Assembly (NCBI RefSeq): GCF_038637725.1
Contig: NZ_CP152052.1
Coordinates: forward strand, 4,037,001-4,101,000
Direction: 5' to 3'
DNA: 64,000 nt
Source of the DNA: Psychrobacillus sp. FSL H8-0483
GTDB taxonomy: Bacteria > Bacillota > Bacilli > Bacillales_A > Planococcaceae
Made by a program: the position numbers and the translations under genes. A model generated the notes under the pieces. It had not been told where the DNA came from and did not search any database. It worked only from the letters and a program-made list of their open reading frames with translations. Positions 17,572-25,853 of the stretch are shown here, in pieces. Positions within the stretch are counted from its first letter, which is position 1. Each line of letters opens with the position of its first letter.

Positions 17572-18177
17572 CTATTCATATCTATATATTAAAAATCGCT
17601 CATTGCTATTTTGGTCATATAACTCAGGCACCCTTACTTCTCTCAGTATTTCGAATGCAGTATTCACTTCGAGAAACTGGATGTACTCTGGAGTAGGATA
17701 ATACAAGATTACATCGACTGAACGTGGATGATTTTCAACCGACAGAAGAATATTACTGATGACCTTTTGAAAAATTTGAATGGAAAATGGATTGAAAAAA
17801 TAAAACCGATTTTCTTTCGATTCAACCTCATACTCCTCTGCAAGGATTTGTTCAAACCTAATCGATGCTCTAGAGTGTTTTACCTTCTCCATATATCTAC
17901 CTTGGTTTTCCAGTGCTTCTTGATACAACTGCCCACTCATTTCAACTCCAGTTACAGAAACGTGAAGATGGTGATGGATGTAAAATGAGAATCGACCTTT
18001 ACCGCATCCGAAATCTACAAATCTGTCTGAACTTGTACACATATACTCATCAAAAAGTGCCTCGAGTGCCATATAAGGGGTTGCTTCGTAACGATTGTAA
18101 TGTGCAGACTGATGTTGCCACTCACGAATTCCTGCTGTTTTAATACGTAGTAATCGATCATGATCTTGTTCTCTCAT
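17572..18177 (-). CDS. Class I SAM-dependent methyltransferase
   Basis: 201 residues with motif I FVDFGCGKGRFSFYI near residue 58 and an acidic end to strand 2 (TGVEMS). The later ENRFYFFNPFSIQIFQKVI segment, with NPF at the motif IV position, recalls small-molecule or protein methyltransferases of Bacillales. The ATG at 18177 is preceded by AAGGGGG. It lies 12 nt after the YeiH gene on the same strand and is probably co-transcribed. Substrate unknown. Confidence 0.82.
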   Translation of the reverse strand: MREQDHDRLLRIKTAGIREWQHQSAHYNRYEATPYMALEALFDEYMCTSSDRFVDFGCGKGRFSFYIHHHLHVSVTGVEMSGQLYQEALENQGRYMEKVKHSRASIRFEQILAEEYEVESKENRFYFFNPFSIQIFQKVISNILLSVENHPRSVDVILYYPTPEYIQFLEVNTAFEILREVRVPELYDQNSNERFLIYRYE

Positions 18178-18189
18178 GGAGACCCCCTT

Positions 18190-19212
18190 CTAAACATTTA
18201 AATGAAATGCGAAAACAAGTGCGTACCCTAGAATAGATAATAAAATAGAGCCGATCAGACCAGCAGCAAAAGGCTTTACGCCCAACTTTTTAAATGTTCT
18301 TATGTCAATATTTAACCCAAGCCCAGCCATTGCCATTCCAATAAGTAGATATGCAACTGAAACAATAAAACTAGCAAGTTCTTCAGGAATAATCCCCAGC
18401 GTGTGAATACCACTCATTACTAAAAATCCAATGATAAACCAAGGTATACTGGACATAGAAAACTTACTTTTCGAGTCACCTTTTTCTCCTTTTTGCACAA
18501 TAAAACCTATAACTAAAGCAATTGGTACTAAAAGTGCTACTCGCGTGAGCTTCACAATTACAGCAAGATCCACAGCATCGCTTCCTCCTGGTTCCGCTGC
18601 AGCTATAACGTGTGCTATTTCATGTAATGTCCCACCAGCAAATACACCGTATCCGCTAGAAGTTAAATTCATGATAGGATAAAGAAAAGTATATACTAAC
18701 GTAAATAACGTACCAAGTATAGCAATTGTTGCAACCCCTATGGCAGTTTCTTCGTCATTCGCTTTCACTTGCGGTGCTATCGCTACAATTGCTGCCGCTC
18801 CGCAAATCGCTGTCCCACAAGCCGTTAGAATACCTAACTTCTTATCTACCCCAAACAAACGAGAAAATCCATATACAACAAATAAAGCAAAAAGAATATT
18901 AATAAGAGCAATTAAAAATACACTTAATCCAGCATGATAAATATCCGCTAAATTTAACCGCATACCCAATAAAATAATTCCTAATCGCAACAACTTTTTA
19001 CTTGAAAAAGAAACACCGCTTTGAAACTGCGTTGGTACACCAATTGTTGCGCTCCAAACCATACCTAATATAATAGCAATCACTAATTGTCCCATAATAG
19101 ATAAAAACGGAACTCCGGATAATAATTTTGCTAATATAGCAATAACCAGTGTAATACCTATGCCGTAAAAAAATGACCGGTTCATTTTAAATGTATTAGC
19201 TTTCTCTTTCAT
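18190..19212 (-). CDS. YeiH family putative sulfate exporter (UPF0324)
   Basis: 340 residues, about ten membrane segments. LRLGIILLGMRLNLADI, the conserved GTAICGAAAIVAIAPQVKA and GGTLHEIAHVIAAAEPGG are characteristic of the YeiH/PF03601 family, which is annotated as putative sulfate or sulfite exporter. The ATG follows GGGGGGATTATGGAAG. A LysR regulator is transcribed divergently, as is typical for this family, and probably controls it. Confidence 0.92.
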   Translation of the reverse strand: MKEKANTFKMNRSFFYGIGITLVIAILAKLLSGVPFLSIMGQLVIAIILGMVWSATIGVPTQFQSGVSFSSKKLLRLGIILLGMRLNLADIYHAGLSVFLIALINILFALFVVYGFSRLFGVDKKLGILTACGTAICGAAAIVAIAPQVKANDEETAIGVATIAILGTLFTLVYTFLYPIMNLTSSGYGVFAGGTLHEIAHVIAAAEPGGSDAVDLAVIVKLTRVALLVPIALVIGFIVQKGEKGDSKSKFSMSSIPWFIIGFLVMSGIHTLGIIPEELASFIVSVAYLLIGMAMAGLGLNIDIRTFKKLGVKPFAAGLIGSILLSILGYALVFAFHLNV

Positions 19213-19322
19213 CTTCCATAATCCCCCCTATGTGAAGTTCACTTTACGGAACTTTCTATTATTAGTAAAATACATATATATAATCGCTATTATTAAGATT
19301 TTTAATGATTGGATGTGAGCAA

Positions 19323-20213
19323 GTGTACTATGATGCCCTTAAAACATTTGTAACGCTAGTAGAAACAAAAAATTTTACAAGAGCCGCTGAGTTCCTTCAC
19401 ATCTCACAACCGAGTGTAAGTGTGCATATAAAAAACTTAGAAGCCGAATTTCAAACGGAACTGCTTATACGCTCACCAAAAGTATTAAAAATCACCCCTA
19501 CTGGTGAAATTTTATATGAGCGAGCTAAACAAATACTTTCCATGTATGAACAAACGCAAAAAGATATCCTCGAACATCACCATGACATTATTGGAAAGCT
19601 CATCATTGGTGCAAGCTTTACTATAGGTGAATACGTTCTTCCGCCATTACTCGTGGAACTTCATGCGAAGTATCCAAATCTTGAAATAGAAGTATTTATA
19701 GGAAATACGGAAGAAATTGTTCAATCGGTTCGACTGCTTAATGTCGATATTGGGTTGATAGAGGGTCAAACAAATGATAGAGAATTGCTAGTAGAGCCTT
19801 TCATGGAGGATGAATTATTCATCGTTGGATCAATACAGCATGAGTTAGTTTCAAAAGAGGCAGTTAATATGGCAGATCTTCAAAACCAAACATGGTTCAT
19901 GAGGGAAGAAGGCTCTGGGACGCGAGAATATTTAAAACATATGATTCGTTCCAATGGTTTAAAGGTGAAATCTATACTTACTATTAGTAGTAACCAAGGG
20001 ATTAAAGAAATGATTATTCATAGCGGGCAAGGGTTGTCACTTCTGTCCATCCATACGATAAAAAGAGATGTTCAGCAGCATAATCTTTCTATCCTACCCC
20101 TTAGTCATCCAGCCTTCAAGCGATTGTTTTCCTGTGTATGCTCACCTGTGATGGAAAACAAACGACATGTAATGGCATTTAAAAATATATTACGACAAAA
20201 AACAAAACTCTAG
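19323..20213 (+). CDS. LysR-family transcriptional regulator
   Basis: About 296 residues. The N-terminal winged helix reads FVTLVETKNFTRAAEFLHISQPSVSVHIKNLE; the remaining part is a LysR substrate-binding domain (IGASFTIGEYVLPPLL, EGSGTREYL, SNQGIKEMI). I place the start at GTG 19323, since GGATGTGA lies just upstream; an in-frame ATG at 19305 has no ribosome binding site. It is divergent from the YeiH gene and likely its regulator; the family resembles CysL-type regulators of sulfur metabolism, which fits a sulfite or sulfate exporter target. Confidence 0.9.
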   Translation: MYYDALKTFVTLVETKNFTRAAEFLHISQPSVSVHIKNLEAEFQTELLIRSPKVLKITPTGEILYERAKQILSMYEQTQKDILEHHHDIIGKLIIGASFTIGEYVLPPLLVELHAKYPNLEIEVFIGNTEEIVQSVRLLNVDIGLIEGQTNDRELLVEPFMEDELFIVGSIQHELVSKEAVNMADLQNQTWFMREEGSGTREYLKHMIRSNGLKVKSILTISSNQGIKEMIIHSGQGLSLLSIHTIKRDVQQHNLSILPLSHPAFKRLFSCVCSPVMENKRHVMAFKNILRQKTKL

Positions 20214-20240
20214 CATTCATAACCATGCCAGAGTTTTGCT
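20203..20240. terminator. Bidirectional terminator between LysR and CapA genes
   Basis: Arms CAAAACTCT-AGCAT (20203-20216) and ATGCC-AGAGTTTTG (20225-20238) with one mismatch. It overlaps the LysR stop codon and lies 20 nt before the end of the convergent CapA-like gene. Confidence 0.75.
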
Positions 20241-20258
20241 TCAATAACCTTTTTAAAA

Positions 20259-21320
20259 TTATTTAGATTGACAATTACAACTACCAAATACATGTTGCTG
20301 CACCCATTTATCCGTTTTGCCGATCTGATTTTCCACGTTTACAAGCAAATTCACCGTATAAGGTTCTCCCTTCACAACAGCTGTTGATATGAAAGTAGGA
20401 TTCTCGATACTTAACACTTGCTTGCCGTTGATGCTTTTTTTCAAAATCTCTAACTTTGCAATTCCACCGACGTTCGTGTTCTCCATTTTTTGTGCTGAAA
20501 AGAAATTCCCTAACGAATAAAACACATGCGTTCGGTGACCACTACCTGTCGTTATCACCTCATAAGGCTGAATAACATGAGGATGATGACCAAAGATAAT
20601 GTCTGCGCCTGCATCCGCAATTGCACTTGCTAGTTGCTTCTGGTTGTCGGTTGGTTCAAGCTCATACTCATTTCCCCAATGCATATTTACTACAACAAAA
20701 TCCACTTTTGGCTTCAAGGAACGAATATCCTTTGCAATTTTTTCTACATCGATTCGGTTCACCAAATAATCCTTTTCACTTGGCGTTTCATGACCATTCG
20801 TACCGTAAGTATAACTGAGAAATCCAAAGTTAATATTCTCTACTTGAATGATACGATCTGTTTGTAAATCCTCGAACGATTCATAAGCGCCAATATAAGG
20901 CATATCGTATGTTTTCATATTGTTTATGGCTGCCAAAACACCCGCTTCCTTTTGGTCAAGTGTGTGATTATTCGCCATCGATACCATGTCAACACCGATC
21001 GTTTTCAAGTCACTTATAATATGTGCTGGGCTAGCAAAGTCTGGGTACCCAGATAAGCCAAACTCAACGCCTGCTGGAATAGACTCTTGATTTGCTAATA
21101 AAAAATCGATTGACTCCAACTCTTCTCTTACCGGTTCAAAAGAAGGAAGAAAGCTTGCATAATTGTATAATGGAAGATGCAACAAAATATCTCCAATCAT
21201 ACCAATCTCGATTTTACTTTCTTCATAATCCAAATAAAATGTCGAAAATTGTTTCCCGTGGAACTCTTCCTTAAAAGGTTCTGTAATTTGCAAATTAAAA
21301 TAAAATAAGACCGAAATCAA
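20259..21320 (-). CDS. CapA-family protein (poly-gamma-glutamate capsule/metallophosphatase-like)
   Basis: 353 residues from the TTG at 21320. The PGA_cap fold motifs are present: GMIGDILLHLPLYNYA, SMANNHTLDQKEAG, VNMHWGNEYE and IIFGHHPHVIQPYEV, the metal-binding His and Asp positions of this metallophosphatase-like family, related to CapA/PgsA. The frame stays open 10 more codons upstream to an ATA at 21350, where GGGGGGG stands 7 nt away; with that start the protein begins KTLISFLVLLISVLFYF, a good membrane anchor. The true start is therefore probably ATA or the TTG. No capsule genes lie nearby. Confidence 0.85.
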   Translation of the reverse strand: MISVLFYFNLQITEPFKEEFHGKQFSTFYLDYEESKIEIGMIGDILLHLPLYNYASFLPSFEPVREELESIDFLLANQESIPAGVEFGLSGYPDFASPAHIISDLKTIGVDMVSMANNHTLDQKEAGVLAAINNMKTYDMPYIGAYESFEDLQTDRIIQVENINFGFLSYTYGTNGHETPSEKDYLVNRIDVEKIAKDIRSLKPKVDFVVVNMHWGNEYELEPTDNQKQLASAIADAGADIIFGHHPHVIQPYEVITTGSGHRTHVFYSLGNFFSAQKMENTNVGGIAKLEILKKSINGKQVLSIENPTFISTAVVKGEPYTVNLLVNVENQIGKTDKWVQQHVFGSCNCQSK

Positions 21321-21489
21321 TAATACTAAGAATGAAATTAGAGTTTTTATTCAAAATCCCCCCTTGCAATCATTTACTTTAATCATAGTGATTATACAAT
21401 CCTAATCGCATACATAAATTATATTATTCTTTTATAAGAAGCATACACCATTGAACTTTGTTTCGTAATGCATATAATAAAAACAAGAT

Positions 21490-21505
21490 GAGTGATTACT
21501 CACTC
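21490..21505. promoter_or_regulatory. Operator-like palindrome upstream of the ABC/TetR operon
   Basis: Perfect inverted repeat GAGTGA-TTAC-TCACTC, 27 nt upstream of the ATPase start codon. Palindromes of this kind are typical TetR-family operators, and the operon's last gene encodes a TetR protein, so autoregulation is inferred. Confidence 0.6.
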
Positions 21506-21531
21506 TCAAACTAATGAGGAGGTTTCTAAAT

Positions 21532-22272
21532 ATGAACTCAACCATTGTATTGCATCAAGTAAGTAAAAGTTTCGGAAATAAAAATGTGTTAAATGACATT
21601 AGTATTTCAGTAGGTTCTGGTCAAATATTCGGCTTAATCGGACCATCTGGTTCTGGTAAAACAACATTGGTGAAAATTATCGTAGGAATGGATCTACCTT
21701 CCAGCGGTCAAGTTCACGTACTAAATACTCAAGTTCCGAATTTGAATCTGTTACAAAAAATTGGGTACATGGCGCAGGCAGATGCTTTATACAATGACTT
21801 ATCTGGACTAGAAAATCTTACTTTTTTTGCTTCCCTCTATAAATTAAACAAAGATGTGCAAAAAAAGCGAATTGCATATGCTGCTAATTTAGTTAATTTG
21901 ACTCCTCATTTAACAAAAAAAGTTCAGAATTATTCAGGTGGAATGAAGAGAAGGTTATCTCTAGCAATTGCATTAATTCACGATCCACAAATATTAATAT
22001 TAGATGAACCGACTGTTGGGATCGATCCTGAGCTTAGAAAGTCTATTTGGGCAGAGATTACTCGCCTTAAAGAGGAAGGTAAAACCATTTTAATTACAAC
22101 CCATGTGATGGACGAAGCAGAAAAATGTGATCAACTTGCTATGGTTAGAGATGGAGAAATAATATCAAGTGGATCTCCGTTCGAATTGAAAAACAATTAC
22201 CAAATTAATAGTTTAGAAGAGGTATTTTTAAAAGCTGGAGGTGAGAAAGATGAGAACAATCGCATTAGTTAA
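21532..22272 (+). CDS. ABC-2-type exporter, ATP-binding protein
   Basis: 246 residues from ATG 21532 with GAGGAGG upstream. Walker A GPSGSGKTT (about 34-42), signature YSGGMKRRLSLAIAL, Walker B ILILDEPTVGIDP and the switch histidine in TTHVMDEAEKCD are intact. It overlaps the permease start by 23 nt and forms a two-component exporter with it. The TetR gene third in the operon suggests drug or toxic compound export. Confidence 0.93.
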   Translation: MNSTIVLHQVSKSFGNKNVLNDISISVGSGQIFGLIGPSGSGKTTLVKIIVGMDLPSSGQVHVLNTQVPNLNLLQKIGYMAQADALYNDLSGLENLTFFASLYKLNKDVQKKRIAYAANLVNLTPHLTKKVQNYSGGMKRRLSLAIALIHDPQILILDEPTVGIDPELRKSIWAEITRLKEEGKTILITTHVMDEAEKCDQLAMVRDGEIISSGSPFELKNNYQINSLEEVFLKAGGEKDENNRIS

Positions 22273-23356
22273 ACGAATTTGTATCCAAATGGTAAGAGAT
22301 AAACGAACACTCGCTTTAATGATGGTTGCACCACTAGTCATTTTAACTCTATTGCATTACTTACTTTCTGCTGATACCTCCTCTCCTAGACTAGGGGTAA
22401 ATGGGATTGAAGAGGAGTTAGTGGAACAATTAAATGACAAAGAAATTGAAGTTATCCAGTATGATCAACTAAAAAATACAAATCAAGTCATGAAGCATGA
22501 TCACTTAGATGGGTTTCTTCAAATAGAGGGAGAAGAAATCCATCTAACACTTACAAATGATCAACCTTCTACATCCAAGGTTTTACAAACAAAAGTGTTA
22601 CAGGCCATCTCCTTCGAAAGTGCAAAGGAACAAGCAAATAACTTGTCCAAATTTCTTCAAGATATTCAAAGTAACCTTTCAAACATACCAGTAAATTTGG
22701 GCAACACGAAAACACCAGATATGCATACTTCGTATATTTATGGAAGTAGTGAAACAACGTTTTTTGATCAGTTAAGTCCTATTTTAGTCGGTTTCTTTGT
22801 CTTCTTCTTTGTCTTTCTCATCTCTGGAATTGGATTATTACGAGAACGTACTACGGGCACGTTAGATCGATTAATGGCAACACCTATTCTAAGGAGAGAT
22901 ATTGTTTTTGGTTATTTAATCGGTTACGGACTATTTGCTATTATTCAAACACTTATCGTTGTTTTTTATGCAGTGAAGGTTTTAGATATTATGCTTGTCG
23001 GTTCTCTATGGAATGTTGTCTTGATTAATTTATCGCTAGCGCTTGTTGCCTTGTTACTTGGTATTTTATTATCCGCCTTTGCAAATTCAGAATTCCAGAT
23101 GATGCAGTTTATACCGATCGCAATCATTCCTCAAGTCTTTTTTGCTGGTATTCTTCCAATAGAAGGAATGCCAGAATGGATGCAAATGATTGCTAAATGT
23201 ATGCCCATGTACTATGGTGGAAATGCGTTAGTAGACGTTATGTATAAAGGATTAGGGTTAGATAGTATTAAAAATGACCTATTTGTATTGTTAGGATTCG
23301 CACTCGTTTTTATCGTGTTAAATATAGTTGCTTTAAAGAAGTATCGAAAAATCTAA
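22250..23356 (+). CDS. ABC-2-type exporter, permease
   Basis: 368 residues from ATG 22250, behind a full GGAGGTGA site inside the ATPase gene. One N-terminal membrane segment (LALMMVAPLVILTLLHYLL), a large extracellular part, then five segments at the C-terminus with the ABC2_membrane motif RERTTGTLDRLMATPILRRDIVFGYLIGY. It forms the channel of the exporter. Substrate unknown, and the family includes drug, lantibiotic and lipid exporters. Confidence 0.92.
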   Translation: MRTIALVKRICIQMVRDKRTLALMMVAPLVILTLLHYLLSADTSSPRLGVNGIEEELVEQLNDKEIEVIQYDQLKNTNQVMKHDHLDGFLQIEGEEIHLTLTNDQPSTSKVLQTKVLQAISFESAKEQANNLSKFLQDIQSNLSNIPVNLGNTKTPDMHTSYIYGSSETTFFDQLSPILVGFFVFFFVFLISGIGLLRERTTGTLDRLMATPILRRDIVFGYLIGYGLFAIIQTLIVVFYAVKVLDIMLVGSLWNVVLINLSLALVALLLGILLSAFANSEFQMMQFIPIAIIPQVFFAGILPIEGMPEWMQMIAKCMPMYYGGNALVDVMYKGLGLDSIKNDLFVLLGFALVFIVLNIVALKKYRKI

Positions 23357-23388
23357 AGATAAGAAGTATCGAGTGAAAGGAGTCAGCG

Positions 23389-24033
23389 ATGTCCGAAGAA
23401 GAAATATTGTTACAACAACTATTTGAGGAAGAAAAATTAACTGATAAGCAAAAAAAGATTATCCTTGCTGCTATAGAATCATTTTCAGAAAAAGGGTATG
23501 CTGCTACCTCTACAAGTGAAATCGCTAAAAAAGCTGGGGTCGCTGAAGGCACCATTTTCCGACACTATAAAACGAAAAAAGAATTGCTCGTTTCCATTGT
23601 TGCTCCACTCATGACAACACTAATTGGTCCATTCATTGTAAAAGATTTTCACAAAGTACTAGATCAACCTTATGAAAATGCCGAAGACTTTTTAAGAGCA
23701 ACGATTGAAAACCGAAGAGAGGTTATTAAAAAGCTTCTTCCCGTTATCAAAATAATGATTCAGGAAATCCCTTTTCATCCTGAATTGAAAGAGCAATTCC
23801 TAGAACAGATTGCGAAAAAAACATTCGATCGAATTTTGATTGTTATTAAAGATTATCAAGATAAAGGTCAATTAATTGAAATGCCTTCTGCAAGTATGGC
23901 TAGACTAGCCACCACCAGTATTCTTGGTTACTTAATTTCTCGTTACATCTTATTCCCAGATAGTCAATGGGATGATGAATTGGAGACAGAGCGTACCGTC
24001 CAGTTTATCCTACATGGAATAGGGAAAAGATAA
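23389..24033 (+). CDS. TetR/AcrR-family transcriptional regulator
   Basis: 214 residues. The helix-turn-helix lies at about 21-65 (KIILAAIESFSEKGYAATSTSEIAKKAGVAEGTIFRHYKTKKEL), followed by the all-helical ligand domain. AAAGGAG precedes the ATG. It is 32 nt downstream of the permease gene, in the same operon, and is the likely repressor acting on the palindrome at 21490-21505. Confidence 0.92.
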   Translation: MSEEEILLQQLFEEEKLTDKQKKIILAAIESFSEKGYAATSTSEIAKKAGVAEGTIFRHYKTKKELLVSIVAPLMTTLIGPFIVKDFHKVLDQPYENAEDFLRATIENRREVIKKLLPVIKIMIQEIPFHPELKEQFLEQIAKKTFDRILIVIKDYQDKGQLIEMPSASMARLATTSILGYLISRYILFPDSQWDDELETERTVQFILHGIGKR

Positions 24034-24213
24034 TAAAAACACATGATAAAAATTGGTGCACATCCTTATCTTGTGAGCACACCATCGCATCATGAGTAAA
24101 AAGAACATTCTATATCAAAATTGGAAGATTTAAATGAATTGAGGAAGAAATACAAGGATACGTTACCAACATAACGATAAAAAGGGGCTGTCTAATAAGC
24201 CCATAAATTGAAG

Positions 24214-24253
24214 CAGGTGTAGAAAAACGAGTCTTTTTCTACACCTGTTTTTT
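24214..24253 (+). terminator. Intrinsic terminator inside the MITE-like segment
   Basis: Perfect 14-bp arms CAGGTGTAGAAAAA (24214-24227) and TTTTTCTACACCTG (24234-24247) followed by six T. It would stop rightward transcription from the ABC/TetR operon. Confidence 0.8.
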
Positions 24254-24281
24254 GTATCCTTTTTATTAAAATTACTATTTT

Positions 24282-24520
24282 TTGTAGGCAATTGATTGTA
24301 GTGAAAGACGGCGACTCCAGCGGGAATAGCAGATGTTTTCTGCACCGAAAGCGAAGCGGCAGGTGCATGCGCTGAAGGCCCCGCAGGAGCGAACAAAGGA
24401 ACGAAGGCTAAGAACGCGCCACCTCGTGTGGCAACGCCTTCGTGACCAACATCGTGTTGGCCTGAGGAGACTGAAGCCATGCCCGCGGAAAGCGTCCGTC
24501 TTGGAACGGAAATCAATACA
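24282..24520. repeat. GC-rich intergenic repeat, copy 2 (longest)
   Basis: Begins AATTGATTGTAGTGAAAGAC and GGCGACTCCAGCGGGAATAGC, ends CCCGCGGAAAGCGTCCGTC ... GGAACGGAAATCAAT. Ends match copy 1 at 9195-9325; the internal part CTCGTGTGGCAACGCC / TTCGTGACCAACATCGTG matches the fragment at 47975-48020. The ends are partly complementary and could fold as a long stem. Confidence 0.7.
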
Positions 24521-24539
24521 TTGGAAAAGGGAACATCTC

Positions 24540-25763
24540 TCAGTCACTATATGACTTTAGGGACAGCCCCTTTTTTGATCGTAGATATACAAAAAGAAAT
24601 CCACCTGCACTTAAAAGTCGTAATACAGAGCTAATGTCCATCGCTATTTCCATACTTAAGTGGTCCAATAGCCAAATACCTATTTGTGGAGCGATGAATG
24701 CAACAAAAGCAAGCAATACATTATAGGTCGTAATACAATACGTTCGTGATTGTTCCGGTGATTGCTCCAATAATAAATTAAATAATATCAATACAGTACC
24801 CGACAAGAAAAATCCAGATATCGTTTGGATAAATGTTAAATAATATAAGTTTGTAGATAACACAGTTAAAAAAGGTGTTGTAGCCATTCCAACTGCCGCC
24901 CATATAAAAACAAGCATATTGGACTTTTTATCCGCCCACTTCTTCCATAAAGGAAACGTTAAAAACTGCATAAGCAGACTACCAACCGAAAACATACTAA
25001 TCCAAAAGATTGTTGCCCCTGCTACCCGTACATTATAAATATTGAATAACCCCCATGCCATTTGCCACGCAAAATTAAAAAATAACGCAGCAGCTAAAAA
25101 CCAAACATAGTTGGCATCTTTAAAAATGCTCCAGTCCATGGATTTTTTTTTCACTAGTTTATTCTCTACTGGCACGACATCCTCTTCATGCTTCAATAAG
25201 AATAAAACCTCTAATAATCCAAAACCAAAAGCTATTGCAAAAAGAATTTGATACGCAGTAACGTTTTCAGAGGCATCTTTCATTAAGATACCAATAAGTA
25301 ATGTCGATACAAGCCCAACCATCGTTAGTAGACGATTTCGATCACTGAAGAATTGCCCTCTTCTAGATTCACTGACCATTCCACTAATTAAAGTTTGCCA
25401 TCCAATAGTGGCTACCGTGTTCGGAACACTAATGAATGCAATAATACCTAAAAATGCCCAAGCTTGTAGCGAAGGTGAGGGTAAATAAACTACGATCACA
25501 ATCAACAAAAACATGAGTCGAGCAAGTAAAACAGACATCGCAACTAGTTTCTTTTGCGCTTCCGCCCGATTTAGTAGTATAGCTGCTGGTATTGTCATTA
25601 ACAAAGCAATCAAAGGAGGTAATGAACTAATTAACCCCACTTGATAATTGGTTGCGCCTAATATTGTAATCGCGAAAATTGGAAAAAAATTATTCGAAAA
25701 GTTAAGTGCAATAGTAGATGCCATGCCATGGTAAATACTAACCTTTTCATTATACGTTCTCAT
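24540..25763 (-). CDS. MFS transporter (end of the methylthioribose-type operon)
   Basis: About 407 residues, twelve membrane segments (for example IALNFSNNFFPIFAITILGATNYQVGLISSLPPLIALLM, SESRRGQFFSDRNRLLTMVGL). The start at ATG 25763 is a judgement; the frame is open further upstream but codes for an unlikely extension. No strong ribosome binding site is visible. It lies 90 nt after the ABC permease gene on the same strand. Its last residues KKGLSLKSYSD are encoded by the end of the MITE-like segment, so the native C-terminus has been replaced. Substrate unknown; linkage suggests the same pathway. Confidence 0.85.
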   Translation of the reverse strand: MRTYNEKVSIYHGMASTIALNFSNNFFPIFAITILGATNYQVGLISSLPPLIALLMTIPAAILLNRAEAQKKLVAMSVLLARLMFLLIVIVVYLPSPSLQAWAFLGIIAFISVPNTVATIGWQTLISGMVSESRRGQFFSDRNRLLTMVGLVSTLLIGILMKDASENVTAYQILFAIAFGFGLLEVLFLLKHEEDVVPVENKLVKKKSMDWSIFKDANYVWFLAAALFFNFAWQMAWGLFNIYNVRVAGATIFWISMFSVGSLLMQFLTFPLWKKWADKKSNMLVFIWAAVGMATTPFLTVLSTNLYYLTFIQTISGFFLSGTVLILFNLLLEQSPEQSRTYCITTYNVLLAFVAFIAPQIGIWLLDHLSMEIAMDISSVLRLLSAGGFLFVYLRSKKGLSLKSYSD

Positions 25764-25853
25764 TCTGTCAGCCCATTCAATAAATAATAGTGTATATGCT
25801 AGAATTATATACTTGCACGCACAGAAAACAAGTACTTCGAGACACAAAATTTA

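Larger units (their letters stand above)
24176..24569. mobile_element. MITE-like segment with GGGGCTGTC ends
   Basis: The segment starts GATAAAAAGGGGCTGTC (24176-24192) and ends with the inverted GACAGCCCCTTTTTTGATC (24560-24578 region), so the 9-bp core and the A-rich flank are inverted repeats about 390 bp apart. Ends GGGGCTGTC... resemble those of IS1182-type elements. Inside are a strong hairpin (24214-24247) and a GC-rich repeat. No transposase is encoded, so it is either a non-autonomous element or a chance nesting of repeats. Confidence 0.45.

Noticed and set aside
24163..24554. Several overlapping open frames on both strands in the GC-rich stretch
   Set aside because: They fall within the MITE-like segment and GC-rich repeat, have arginine/serine-rich low-complexity products, and lack ribosome binding sites.
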